Assembly: GCF_017876165.1 (NCBI RefSeq)
Contig: NZ_JAGINQ010000006.1
Location: forward strand, 124,001-188,000
DNA: 64,000 bases
DNA from: Azospirillum soli
GTDB lineage: Bacteria > Pseudomonadota > Alphaproteobacteria > Azospirillales > Azospirillaceae
Direction: 5' to 3'
Under the pieces are notes generated by a model. That model saw nothing but the letters and a program-made list of their open reading frames with translations. It was not told where the DNA came from and ran no database searches. Shown here piece after piece: positions 17,097-25,601 of the stretch. Each line of letters starts with the position of its first letter. The stretch's first letter is position 1. A program made the position numbers and the translations under genes.

Positions 17097-18365
17097 ATGC
17101 CCTTCGACGCCGCACTCCAGCCCATGGTCTTCCAACGCTCCGCCGCGCAGGCCGTCAAGGCCCACACCACCGGCACGCACCGCATCGTGGCGCCGGAGCA
17201 GACGCTGGCCCGCGTCGCCCCGTTCCTTCCCATCATGGGCATCACGCGCGTCGCGAACGTCACCGGCCTGGACGAGGTCGGCATCCCGGTCGTGATGGTG
17301 ACCCGGCCCAATTCCCGATCCGTCTCCGTCTCGCAGGGCAAGGGCGTGACCCTGGCCGCCGCCAAGGCGTCCGGCGTCATGGAATCGATCGAGGGCTTCC
17401 ACGCCGAACGCATCACCCTGCCTCTGAAATACGCCAGCTATGAAGAGCTGCGCTGGACCCACCCCGTCGTGGACGTGGGCCGTCTGCCGCGGCTTGCCAC
17501 CGGCACCTTCACCCCGCACACGCCGATGCTGTGGATCGAAGGAGAGGATCTGCTGGCCGGCGGGACCAAGTGGGTGCCGTTCGAGATGGTGCACCTGAAC
17601 TTCACCCTGCCGCTGCCGCCGGGCTCGGGCAGTTTCCTTGCCGGGTCCAACGGGCTGGCGTCAGGCAACTGCGCGGCGGAAGCCGTCGCCCACGCCGTCA
17701 CCGAACTGGTCGAGCGCGACGCCGCCACCCTGTGGCGCCTGAAGGACCGCGAGGCGCAGGAGGCCACGCGCATCGACCCGGCCACCATCGCCGATCCCGT
17801 CTGCCAGTCGCTGCTGGATCGGTTCGACGCCGCCGGAGTGGATATCGGCGTCTGGGAGATCACCAGCGACGTCGGCCTGCCGGCCTTCCTGTGCCGCATC
17901 GTGGCGCGGGAGGACGCGCCGCAGCAGTCGGTCCGCCCGGCGCTGGGCATGGGCTGCCACGCCGCCCGCGAGGTTGCGCTGTCCCGCGCCCTGACCGAGG
18001 CGGCGCAGAGCCGGTTGACCTTCATCGCCGGGGCGCGCGACGACATGCCCCGCGCCGAATACGAGCAGCACCTTGACCCCGCCCATTACGCCCGTTGGAA
18101 GGAGCGGATCGCCGGCGGCGCGGGAACGCGCGATTTCGCCACCTGCCCCACCTTCTCCGGCCGCACCATCGAGGACGATCTGGCCTTCCAGTTGGACCGC
18201 CTGCGCGCGGTCGGCATCGAGGAGGTCGTGGCCGTCGATCTGGCGAAGCCGGAATTCGGCATTCCCGTGGCCCGCGTGGTCATCCCCGGCCTGGAAGGCG
18301 TGGACGAATCCCCGGACTATCTGCTGGGCGCGCGGGCGCGCTCCATTCTGGGAGACCCCGCATGA
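17097..18365 (+). CDS. YcaO-family cyclodehydratase/thioamidation enzyme
   Basis: The 422-residue protein has the YcaO ATP-binding core: QGKGVT (about 80-85), SGVMESIEGFHAE with the E-x2-E pair near 96/99, NGLASGNCAAEAVAHAVTELVERDA (about 185-209) and ALTEAAQSRLTFI. YcaO enzymes activate peptide backbone amides with ATP to make azolines, or thioamides when paired with TfuA. The C-terminus ends LGDPA, without the proline-rich tail of many azoline-forming members. The stop overlaps the tfuA start in ATGA, giving translational coupling. The ATG follows GGAGAG by ten bases. The substrate is unknown; the 63-residue peptide is the obvious candidate. Confidence 0.93.
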   Translation: MPFDAALQPMVFQRSAAQAVKAHTTGTHRIVAPEQTLARVAPFLPIMGITRVANVTGLDEVGIPVVMVTRPNSRSVSVSQGKGVTLAAAKASGVMESIEGFHAERITLPLKYASYEELRWTHPVVDVGRLPRLATGTFTPHTPMLWIEGEDLLAGGTKWVPFEMVHLNFTLPLPPGSGSFLAGSNGLASGNCAAEAVAHAVTELVERDAATLWRLKDREAQEATRIDPATIADPVCQSLLDRFDAAGVDIGVWEITSDVGLPAFLCRIVAREDAPQQSVRPALGMGCHAAREVALSRALTEAAQSRLTFIAGARDDMPRAEYEQHLDPAHYARWKERIAGGAGTRDFATCPTFSGRTIEDDLAFQLDRLRAVGIEEVVAVDLAKPEFGIPVARVVIPGLEGVDESPDYLLGARARSILGDPA

Positions 18366-19126
18366 GCGGCCTTGCCGTCTTCCTCGGCCCCACCCTGCCC
18401 CGCGAGGACGCGGAACGCGAACTGGACGCCGCCTATCTGCCGCCGGTCGCCCAGGGCGACATCATCCGCCTGTGCTCGCGGGACGAGAAGCCCAAGGCCA
18501 TCGGCATCGTGGACGGCTTGTTCGAGAACGTCCCCTCCGTCTGGCACAAGGAAATCCTGTTCGCCATCAGCCAGGGCATCGCCGTCTTCGGCGCCTCCAG
18601 CATGGGGGCGCTGCGCGCGGCGGAGCTGCACCCCTTCGGCATGATCGGCGTCGGCGCCATCTTCGAGGCGTTCCGCGATGGCCGGCTGGAGGACGACGAC
18701 GAGGTCGCCGTGATCCACGGCCCGGCGGAACTGGGCTACACCGGCCTGTCGGAGGCGATGGTCAACATCCGCCGCACGCTGGCCGACGCCGTGGTGGACG
18801 AGGTGATCCCGGCCGAAACCGCCCGGCAGTTGGAAGGCATCGCCAAGGCCCTGCCCTACCGCGAGCGCGGCTATGGCCGCGTGCTGCGGTTGGCCGCCGA
18901 CCGGGGCGTGCCGGAAGAAGAACTGGCCGACCTGAAGCTGTGGCTGCCCACCGGCCGGTTCGACCAGAAGCGCGAGGATGCGCGCCAGATGCTGCGCGCC
19001 ATGCGCCGCTGGGCCGCACAGGGAGCGGTCGCACCGGAGGCCCGCTTCCACTTCGAACGCACGGTCCTGTGGGAAAAGGCCGTGCGCGAATCGGCTTCGC
19101 TCGCGACGGGACCGGAAATCCGCTAG
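18362..19126 (+). CDS. tfuA: TfuA-like protein, partner of YcaO
   Basis: The 254-residue protein matches the TfuA family: VFLGPTLPREDAERELDAAYLPPVAQGDIIRL and the core GIVDGLFENVPSVWHKEILFAISQGIAVFGASSMGALRAAEL, followed by GMIGVGAIFEAFRDGRLEDDDEVAVIHGP. TfuA was named from trifolitoxin production. With YcaO it supports thioamide formation, as in methyl-CoM reductase thioglycine and the thiovarsolins, probably by helping sulfur delivery. The ATG at 18362 overlaps the ycaO stop by four bases; in-frame sequence upstream is ycaO in another frame. Confidence 0.92.
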   Translation: MSGLAVFLGPTLPREDAERELDAAYLPPVAQGDIIRLCSRDEKPKAIGIVDGLFENVPSVWHKEILFAISQGIAVFGASSMGALRAAELHPFGMIGVGAIFEAFRDGRLEDDDEVAVIHGPAELGYTGLSEAMVNIRRTLADAVVDEVIPAETARQLEGIAKALPYRERGYGRVLRLAADRGVPEEELADLKLWLPTGRFDQKREDARQMLRAMRRWAAQGAVAPEARFHFERTVLWEKAVRESASLATGPEIR

Positions 19127-19188
19127 TCTGATCGCATCGCGCGCGGCTCCTTCGCCGCGCCGGCACGCGGGGAGCGGTCTGGACGGGC

Positions 19189-19899
19189 ATGAACGTACTT
19201 GCGGATGTCGCCAACATCCTTCGGCGCAACCGCCTTCTGAGCGGTCTTGACGACCGGCACATGGCCGAGCTGGTGTCGCTCGGGCGATTGTCGCGCTTTC
19301 ACGAAGGCCAGACGGTCTTTGAAAAGGGCGATCCCGGCGACTGCCTCTACGCCATCCTCAAGGGTCAGATCGCCGTCTCCACCGGGTCGGTGGACGGCAA
19401 GACCATGCTGCTGAACATCCTGGACGCCGGCGACGTGCTGGGCGAAATCGCTCTGCTGGACGGCAAGGAGCGCACGGCCGGGGCCACCGCCCTGCGCGCG
19501 TCGGAACTGTTCCGCATCGACCGCCCGGCCTTCATCGCCTTCCTGGAGCGGCACCCGAAGCTGTGCATCCAGATGATGGCGGTCCTGTGCGAACGGCTGC
19601 GCTGGGTGTCGGAAAACATCGAGGACGCCGTTTTCCACGATGTGCCCCGCCGGCTGGCCCGGCGCATCCTGCTGCTGGCCGAAACCTACGGCCAACGCAC
19701 CGCGACCGGCCTGAAAGTCAACCAAGCCGTGTCCCAGGAAGGGCTGGCCGCCATGCTGGGCGTGACCCGCGAGATGGTGAACAAGAGCTTGAGAGCGCTG
19801 CGCAATTCCGGCGCCATCACCTACACGAAAGGCTTCATCGTGGTCACCGACCTGGACCTGTTGAAGGACATGGCGGGCGAGAACGTGCGGGAGCCATAA
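19189..19899 (+). CDS. Crp/Fnr-family cyclic-nucleotide-responsive regulator
   Basis: The 236-residue protein has an N-terminal cyclic-nucleotide-binding domain with a good phosphate-binding cassette, LGEIALLDGKERTA (Glu86, Arg95, Thr96), and a C-terminal winged helix SQEGLAAMLGVTREMVNKSLRALRN. In the recognition helix Arg194, Glu195 and Lys199 correspond to Arg180, Glu181 and Arg185 of E. coli CRP, which read TGTGA. There is no Fnr-type cysteine cluster. It follows tfuA by 62 bases on the same strand. A perfect CRP-like site upstream of the peptide gene is the natural target. Confidence 0.9.
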   Translation: MNVLADVANILRRNRLLSGLDDRHMAELVSLGRLSRFHEGQTVFEKGDPGDCLYAILKGQIAVSTGSVDGKTMLLNILDAGDVLGEIALLDGKERTAGATALRASELFRIDRPAFIAFLERHPKLCIQMMAVLCERLRWVSENIEDAVFHDVPRRLARRILLLAETYGQRTATGLKVNQAVSQEGLAAMLGVTREMVNKSLRALRNSGAITYTKGFIVVTDLDLLKDMAGENVREP

Positions 19900-20001
19900 C
19901 GCATAGGTCTACCTCCGGCAAGTTTTGTTGTCGCAATCTCTTTCAATCGCGCTATAGTGTGAATTGGGAGTGAGTGAGGCTCAACAAGGGATAAATGCGC
20001 C

Positions 20002-20388
20002 ATGGCTGGACAGGAGTCGCAGGCCAACGAAGCCGCCCAGACGGCCGCCGGTGTGATTCCGCTGGTGGCCCGGTCCGTCAAGCTGTTCGGCTGCCCGATG
20101 CAGATCCGGCTGGAGCCTTCCTATTGGGAAGCGCTGGACGAAATCTGCCGGCGGGAGGATCTGACTGTCGATGAGCTGTGCAGCGACCTGAAGGAGCGCC
20201 TGGACGAGCAGTCCAAGCGCGTGCGCGGCGTGGGCAGCGTGTCGCTCGCCAACGCGGTGCGCGTCTTCATCGTCGGCTACTACCGCAAGGCCGCCACCGA
20301 AAAGGGTCATGACCGCGCCGGTCACGGCCGCGGCGATCCGTTCATCAGCACCCCCTTCGACCTGCCGCAGCCGACCGACGAGCGCTGA
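20002..20388 (+). CDS. RHH_4-type ribbon-helix-helix protein (second copy)
   Basis: The 128-residue protein has the same architecture as the protein at 16264: RSVKLFGCPMQIRLEPSYWEALDEICRREDLTVDELCSDLKERL, then SLANAVRVFIVGYYRK, with a longer charged tail. It is a probable DNA-binding regulator. It sits 102 bases after the Crp-family gene; the gap contains TATAGT at 19953-19958 as a possible -10 and a half CRP site (TGTGA) at 19958-19962. The clear similarity between the two RHH_4 proteins flanking ycaO-tfuA suggests they belong to the same locus. Confidence 0.82.
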   Translation: MAGQESQANEAAQTAAGVIPLVARSVKLFGCPMQIRLEPSYWEALDEICRREDLTVDELCSDLKERLDEQSKRVRGVGSVSLANAVRVFIVGYYRKAATEKGHDRAGHGRGDPFISTPFDLPQPTDER

Positions 20389-20506
20389 ACGGACAATCTC
20401 GCGCCGGAAAACCACAAGCGAGAGCCGCGACAATCCCACCTAGTCCATTTGAGGAGATTGTTGTTAAAATTCGGCTTCAACGCATTTCCGCGGAGCCGAC
20501 GAGCGC

Positions 20507-22549
20507 ATGACCACGGTTGAGCCGGCCGCCCACACCCCCACCGCCGCCCGCCGGGCGCGGGACACCACGTACCTTCCCGAGGTGGGGTTCATCACCGGCA
20601 CCATCGTGGTGCTGTTCCTGGTCATGCAGCAGAATTTCCTGCTGTTCCACCTGAGCGCCGAGCTTTTCGCCATCGCGGTGTCCATCACGATCTTCATGAT
20701 CGCGTGGAACACGCGTGCTTCCAACCAATCGCCCTTTCTGTCCTTCGTCGGCCTGTCGATGCCGGCGGTGGCACTCCTGGATTTGCTGCACGCCATTTCC
20801 TACCAGGGGATGAACGTCATCGGCGACGGCAACCCCAATCTGGCGACGCAGCTCTGGGTGGCTGGCCGCTACGTCCAGGCGGCTATCTTCCTGGCTGCGC
20901 CGCTGCTGTCGGAAACGCGTCTGCGCACGGGCGATGTTTTGCTGGTCCAGGCCGGAGCCTTCGGCGCCGCCATTCTGGCGATCTTCACCTTCAAGATCAT
21001 GCCGGACTGCTTCGTGCCGGGCGAAGGGCTGACTCCGTTCAAGATCGTCAGCGAATATGTGATCGCGTCGGCGACGGGCGTAGCCTGTCTGTTGTTGATA
21101 AAGCGACGGCGCCAGTTCGACCGGGGCGTCTTCCGGCTGGTGCTGGCCGGCATCGCGATGCTGATCCCGCAGGAAATGGCCTTCACGCTCTACATGGACC
21201 CGCACGGGCTCATGAACGCGCTGGGGCATTTCCTCAAGATCCTGTCCTTTTATCTGCTCTACAAGGCGATCATCGTCACCGCGCTGCGCAACCCCTACGA
21301 CCTCGCCTTCTACCGGATGCGGCGCAGCGAGGAGGCCTTGCGCGACCATCTCGGCGGGCTGGAATCGCTGATCGCTACCCGCACCGCCGAGTTGCGGGAG
21401 AGCGAGGCGCGCTGGCGGGCGCTGCTGGAATGCTCCAACGACTGGTTCTGGGAAACCGACGCGCGGGGGCGCTTCACCGCCCTGTCGCCGCGCGCCCAGG
21501 AATCGACCGGGCGCGGCGGGTCGGAACTGCTGGGATTCACCCACGCCGATCTGCTCGATCCCAATCGGCCGGAGGAGGATTTCCCCGCGCTGTTGGAGGC
21601 GCTGCACAAGCGCGAGCCGTTCCGCCGCCTGTCCTTTCCGCTGGCGACGCCGGGCGCGGCCTCGCGCTGGGTCATGGTCAGCGGCGTCCCGCGTTTCGCC
21701 CCGGACGGAACCTTCCTCGGCTATCGCGGCACCACCAGCGACACCACCGCGCGCCGGCAGGCGGCCGAGGCGGCACGGCAGAAGCAGACCATGGCGGCGC
21801 TGGGCAGTCTGGTCGGCGGCCTCGCCCACGAGATCAACAACCTGCTCCAGCCCGTCATCAGCCTGTCCGAACTGGCGATGAACCGCGCCGGTGAGGACAA
21901 GAAGCTGCACACCTACCTGGGCGCCGTCCATGAAAGCGGCCTGAAGGCCCGCGCGATCCTGCGCGACGTGCTCCAGTTCGCGCGGGTGGAGGTCGCGGAA
22001 TCGCCCCCCGGCGACCTGGAGGATGCCGTGCGCTCGGCCGTGCAGCTGGCTTCTCCCACCTTGCCCGCCGGGGTGCGGCTGAGCACGCGCACGGGCGCCG
22101 GCCTGAAACCGGTGACGATCACCGCGACTGAATTGACACAAGTGCTGTTGAATCTGATACAGAACGCCCGCGACGCCATGCCGGAGGGCGGCACGCTCGG
22201 CATTCAGGCCGATCTCGTGACCCTGAAGGAACCGGAGACGTCCCGCCGACAATTGTCCGAGGGGAAATACGTGCGGCTCGCCGTGTCGGACACCGGCACC
22301 GGCATGGACGAGGCGACGCGGCAGCGCGTGTTCGACCCGTTCTTCACGACCAAACCGGTCGGCAAGGGTACGGGGCTTGGGCTGTCGGTCGTGTATGGTA
22401 TCGTGCGGAATGGAGGCGGCGACATAACGGTTGAAAGCGCGCCGGGGCGCGGCACGACGTTCGTCATCGACCTGCCCGTCGCCGAACCCGGCGACCAGGG
22501 CTTCGACAAGGATGGGAAGAAGGTTCATGGCGAAGGTTCTGGTCGTTGA
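20507..22549 (+). CDS. MASE3-PAS sensor histidine kinase
   Basis: The 680-residue kinase has an N-terminal MASE3 membrane sensor (about 25-275, several helices, with the hallmark PFLSFVGLSMPAVALLDLLHAISYQGM and ATQLWVAGRYVQAAIFLAAPLL), a PAS domain (about 305-420), a HisKA domain with His441 in GGLAHEINNLLQPVI, and an HATPase domain (LNLIQNARDAMPEGG, GTGLGLSVVYGIVRNGGG). Its last 23 bases overlap the start of a stand-alone receiver gene, which is presumably its partner. Confidence 0.92.
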   Translation: MTTVEPAAHTPTAARRARDTTYLPEVGFITGTIVVLFLVMQQNFLLFHLSAELFAIAVSITIFMIAWNTRASNQSPFLSFVGLSMPAVALLDLLHAISYQGMNVIGDGNPNLATQLWVAGRYVQAAIFLAAPLLSETRLRTGDVLLVQAGAFGAAILAIFTFKIMPDCFVPGEGLTPFKIVSEYVIASATGVACLLLIKRRRQFDRGVFRLVLAGIAMLIPQEMAFTLYMDPHGLMNALGHFLKILSFYLLYKAIIVTALRNPYDLAFYRMRRSEEALRDHLGGLESLIATRTAELRESEARWRALLECSNDWFWETDARGRFTALSPRAQESTGRGGSELLGFTHADLLDPNRPEEDFPALLEALHKREPFRRLSFPLATPGAASRWVMVSGVPRFAPDGTFLGYRGTTSDTTARRQAAEAARQKQTMAALGSLVGGLAHEINNLLQPVISLSELAMNRAGEDKKLHTYLGAVHESGLKARAILRDVLQFARVEVAESPPGDLEDAVRSAVQLASPTLPAGVRLSTRTGAGLKPVTITATELTQVLLNLIQNARDAMPEGGTLGIQADLVTLKEPETSRRQLSEGKYVRLAVSDTGTGMDEATRQRVFDPFFTTKPVGKGTGLGLSVVYGIVRNGGGDITVESAPGRGTTFVIDLPVAEPGDQGFDKDGKKVHGEGSGR

Positions 22550-22904
22550 GGACTCCGCCGCCGTCCGGCTTGCCGTCACGGAAGTGATCGAGCAGGCCGG
22601 ACACGCCGTCGCGGAGGCGGAGAACGGCCGCATCGCCATCGAGCGGCTGGAGACCGAGTCCTTCGACCTCATCATCACCGACGTGCTGATGCCGGAGGCC
22701 GATGGGGTGGAGGTCATCAAGGCCGTCCGCGCCCGGCACCCGGACACCCGCGTGCTGGCCATTTCCGGCGGCGCGCCGAATTTGCCGGCGGGCTATGCGC
22801 TGAAAATGGCGGAAATGTTCGCGGCCGACGCTGTTCTCTACAAGCCGTTCCTGAACGACGAGCTGAAGAAGACGGTTGCGCGCCTGCTGAGCGGCGAAGG
22901 CTGA
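22527..22904 (+). CDS. Single-domain response regulator
   Basis: The 125-residue protein is a lone receiver domain: VVEDSAAVRLAV with the acidic pair, the phospho-acceptor Asp in LIITDVLMPEADG, and Lys in VLYKPFLNDEL. It has no output domain, so it acts in a phosphorelay or by protein contact. The ATG at 22527 lies inside the 3' end of the kinase gene and follows GAAGAAGG, so translation is coupled. Confidence 0.92.
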   Translation: MAKVLVVEDSAAVRLAVTEVIEQAGHAVAEAENGRIAIERLETESFDLIITDVLMPEADGVEVIKAVRARHPDTRVLAISGGAPNLPAGYALKMAEMFAADAVLYKPFLNDELKKTVARLLSGEG

Positions 22905-22985
22905 GACCGTTCGTCGCACAAACCGATCAGAAGGCCAACCGATCAGAGACTTGACTGTTCGTTTGAGCCGCGCTACTGGTTACGC

Positions 22986-23079
22986 CTCTAAACCGTATGG
23001 TGCGCCATGCGGTTTGGTTAGAGACCGGCGGGCCGGGGCGCGGGGAGGGAGATCCACAATAACAAGCGCCCCGCCCGCC
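22986..23079. other. Two strong hairpins between the receiver gene and the marR-type gene
   Basis: The 201-base convergent gap holds two long dyads. CTCTAAACCG...CGGTTTGGTTAGAG (22986-23023) folds around ATGG-TGCG-CCAT with one mismatch and a two-base bulge. GGCGGGCCGGGGCGC (23027-23041) pairs with GCGCCCCGCCCGCC (23066-23079) around a 24-base loop containing GGAGGGAG. They may terminate transcription from both sides; the structured, partly AT-rich stretch could also be a small RNA. I see no coding sequence. Confidence 0.45.
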
Positions 23080-23105
23080 ATTTCATTCCCGAACTCCCGA
23101 CACAC

Positions 23106-23549
23106 TCAGGCGGCCTGACGCTTCACCAGCAAACCGCGCAGCACGCGCGAGAGCAGGTCGGCCAGCTGGAACTGCTCGTCCCCCGGCAGCGCGGCGATGA
23201 CGCCCGCAAATTCCTTCAACGGATCGTGCTCCAGCAATTCCAACGCCTTCGCCGTCGGATGCAGCTGCACCACGCGACGGTCTTCCGGCACTGGCACACG
23301 GGTCAGCAGGTTCTTGGTCACCAGCACCTCGACCATCTGCGAGGCGGCGCCGCGCGTCGTCGCGTGGAAGTCGGCGAAGGCCGAGACGGTGCGCTGGCTG
23401 GGGTTAGCCCGCGCGAAATAACGCAACGCCGTCCACTGCGAGGGCTTCAGCCCCTGTGTGTAGCCGAGGCTGTCGGCGATGTGGCCGATGTGCATCATGA
23501 CCTCGGCGATTGCCTGTGCCGAAGCCGGTGACGGATGACTTTTCGACAT
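23106..23549 (-). CDS. MarR-family transcriptional regulator
   Basis: The 147-residue protein has the MarR winged-helix core LKPSQWTALRYFARANPSQRTVSAFADFHATTRGAASQMVEVLVTKNLLTRVPVPEDRRVVQLHPTAKA, with the wing residues DRR. Family members are ligand-responsive dimeric repressors. Two short palindromes lie 41-82 bases upstream of its start. No regulated structural gene is adjacent apart from the divergent rimO. Confidence 0.9.
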   Translation of the reverse strand: MSKSHPSPASAQAIAEVMMHIGHIADSLGYTQGLKPSQWTALRYFARANPSQRTVSAFADFHATTRGAASQMVEVLVTKNLLTRVPVPEDRRVVQLHPTAKALELLEHDPLKEFAGVIAALPGDEQFQLADLLSRVLRGLLVKRQAA

Positions 23550-23589
23550 GGCGGCCGGGTCTCGCTTGATCCTCGGTTGGCGTCAGAAC

Positions 23590-23631
23590 TGGTACTACCA
23601 AGCCCGAGTCTACACGGTATAGAGGCTATAC
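23590..23631. promoter_or_regulatory. Two palindromes upstream of the marR-type gene, in a 328-base gap
   Basis: TGGTA-C-TACCA (23590-23600) and GTATAG-AGG-CTATAC (23617-23631) are perfect short dyads of the type MarR proteins bind. The divergent gap 23550-23877 otherwise contains no gene: there is a hairpin-like GGGGCGCTCTACCCC near 23796 and the rimO promoter at its right end. Confidence 0.4.
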
Positions 23632-23863
23632 GACCAGCAGACTAGCAGGCATTCGGGGAAGAGTCCAGAGAAGCCCCACCCCGGCGACGCGCCCGACATT
23701 ATGCCATGGCGCACCGAAACGAAACCTTTCCGTAACCATGATGGCCCCCACACGATGTCGCACCCTTGCGCAGCAGGCGCTTTGCCAGGGGATTAGGGGC
23801 GCTCTACCCCCTCCTATCCGAGTGGAATAGTGCGTTTTGGCTGGCGTTGGGGCGCGACTCGGC

Positions 23864-23869
23864 TATATA
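23864..23869 (+). promoter_or_regulatory. -10 box of rimO, possible leaderless start
   Basis: TATATA lies eight bases before the chosen rimO ATG and no Shine-Dalgarno sequence is present. Transcription would begin at or next to the AUG. No good -35 box is seen at the usual distance, so this is tentative. Confidence 0.35.
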
Positions 23870-23877
23870 TGCGCGCC

Positions 23878-25239
23878 ATGACCACGCCCGTTTCCAAACC
23901 CGGTTCGAAGACCAGCCTCGCCAACGCCCCGAAGGTCGGGATCGTCAGCCTGGGCTGCCCGAAGGCGCTCGTCGATTCCGAGCGCATCCTGACCCGCCTG
24001 CGCGCGGAAGGCTACGACATCTCCCCGTCCTACGACGGCGCTGATGTCGTGCTGGTGAACACCTGCGGCTTCCTGGACAGCGCCAAGAAGGAGTCGCTGG
24101 AGGCCATCGGCGAGGCGATCAAGGAGAACGGGCGCGTCATCGTGACCGGCTGCATGGGCGTGGAGTCGGACATGATCCGGCAGGTCCACCCGGACGTGCT
24201 GGCCGTCACCGGCCCGCACCAGTACGAGCAGGTGGTCAGCGCCGTGCACGACGCCGTGCCGCCGATCCACGACCCCTTCACCGATCTGGTCCCGCCGGAA
24301 GGGCTGCGGCTGACGCCGCGCCACTACGCCTACCTGAAGATTTCCGAGGGCTGCAACAACCGCTGCACCTTCTGCATCATCCCGAGCATCCGCGGCGATC
24401 TGGTCAGCCGGCCGGTCGCGTCGGTGCTGCGCGAGGCGGAGAAGCTGGCGACCGCCGGCGTGAAGGAACTGCTGGTCATCTCCCAGGACACCAGCGCCTA
24501 CGGCATCGACCGCAAATACGCGGAAGAGGACTGGTACGGCCGCAAGGTGCGCGCCCGCTTCCTCGATCTGTGCAAGGAGCTGGCGAACTTCGACGTGTGG
24601 GTGCGCCTGCACTACGTCTACCCCTACCCGCATGTGGACGAGGTCATGCCGCTGATGGCGGAAGGCCGCATCCTCCCGTACCTGGACATCCCGTTCCAGC
24701 ACGCCTCCCCCACCGTGCTGAAGGCCATGCGCCGCCCGGCCGCGCAGGAAAAGCAGCTGGACCGCATCAAGAAGTGGCGGCAGGAGTGCCCGCATCTGGC
24801 GATCCGCTCCACCTTCATCACCGGCTTCCCCGGCGAGACCGAGGAAGACTTCCAGTTCATGCTGGATTGGCTGAAGGAAGCGCAGCTGGACCGCGTCGGC
24901 TGCTTCAAGTACGAGCCGGTCGAGGGCGCCCAGGCCAACGACCTGCCGGGCGCCGTGCCGGAAGAGGTCAAGCAGGAGCGCTGGGAGCGCTTCATGGAGA
25001 CCCAGAAGGCGATCAGCGCCGAGCGCCTGGAGCAGAAGGTCGGCTGGACGCTGGGCGTCATCATCGACGAGGTGGACGAGGACGGGGCCATTGGCCGCTC
25101 CTACGCCGACGCGCCGGAGATCGACGGCAACGTCTTCCTGAACGGCGAGACGAACGTGAAGCCGGGCGACATCGTGGACGTGACCATTGAGCACGCCGAC
25201 GAATACGACCTCTGGGGTTCCATCGAAAAGGTCGAGTGA
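23878..25239 (+). CDS. rimO: Ribosomal protein S12 methylthiotransferase RimO
   Basis: The 453-residue radical-SAM enzyme adds a methylthio group to the conserved Asp of ribosomal protein S12. It shows the N-terminal UPF0004 domain ([33 protein letters not shown] with its three cluster cysteines), the radical-SAM motif [30 protein letters not shown] and a C-terminal TRAM domain. The ATG at 23878 gives a normal length; an ATG at 23869 is possible. An HNH-type gene follows after 25 bases. Confidence 0.96.
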   Translation: MTTPVSKPGSKTSLANAPKVGIVSLGCPKALVDSERILTRLRAEGYDISPSYDGADVVLVNTCGFLDSAKKESLEAIGEAIKENGRVIVTGCMGVESDMIRQVHPDVLAVTGPHQYEQVVSAVHDAVPPIHDPFTDLVPPEGLRLTPRHYAYLKISEGCNNRCTFCIIPSIRGDLVSRPVASVLREAEKLATAGVKELLVISQDTSAYGIDRKYAEEDWYGRKVRARFLDLCKELANFDVWVRLHYVYPYPHVDEVMPLMAEGRILPYLDIPFQHASPTVLKAMRRPAAQEKQLDRIKKWRQECPHLAIRSTFITGFPGETEEDFQFMLDWLKEAQLDRVGCFKYEPVEGAQANDLPGAVPEEVKQERWERFMETQKAISAERLEQKVGWTLGVIIDEVDEDGAIGRSYADAPEIDGNVFLNGETNVKPGDIVDVTIEHADEYDLWGSIEKVE

Positions 25240-25264
25240 GGCCCCTTAAGGAAGGATTGGGGCC

Positions 25265-25600
25265 ATGCCCGTCAGCCCTGAAGACAGCCAGGTGATGGAC
25301 GTGCTTCAGGGCGGGCGGTGTTTCCTGTGCGGCGAGCCGGTCGGCGGCAAGGCGACCTTCGACCACCTGATCCCGCAGGCCTACGGCGGCGTGGACGAAC
25401 CGTCCAACGTCGTGCTGGTGCACCGCCGCTGCAACCAGAAGAAGGGCGACCGGCTGCCGACGCCGGAGGAGATCGAGCGCTTCATCCAGCAGCGGCGCCG
25501 CAGCCGCCTGGGCGTCTGGCCGCCCCTGCTGGCCCTGCTGGAGGCCGAACCGGGCGACGAATGGATGACGGTCGCCAAGGCGATCGCGGGGACCCGGTGA
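25265..25600 (+). CDS. HNH endonuclease-type protein
   Basis: The 111-residue protein has the HNH/zinc-knuckle layout: CFLCGEPV, then FDHLIPQAYGGVDEPSNVVLVHRRCNQKKGDRLPT, which carries the catalytic His and the second cysteine. It resembles McrA-type HNH nucleases found singly in many genomes. It is likely co-transcribed with rimO. Substrate and role are unknown. Confidence 0.85.
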   Translation: MPVSPEDSQVMDVLQGGRCFLCGEPVGGKATFDHLIPQAYGGVDEPSNVVLVHRRCNQKKGDRLPTPEEIERFIQQRRRSRLGVWPPLLALLEAEPGDEWMTVAKAIAGTR

Positions 25601-25601
25601 C

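Noticed and set aside
19953..19975. A second CRP site before the RHH_4 gene at 20002.
   Set aside because: Only the TGTGA half is present; the other half reads AGTGA, so it is at best a weak half-site.
23750..23850. A tRNA-like fold near GGGGCGCTCTACCCC.
   Set aside because: No T-arm GGTTCGAATC-type sequence, acceptor stem or CCA-compatible layout can be drawn.
17097..25239. A functional link between the YcaO protein and RimO in the same window, because E. coli YcaO affects S12 methylthiolation.
   Set aside because: The genes are about 5.5 kb apart with unrelated genes between, and this YcaO is paired with TfuA, which points to thioamidation instead.
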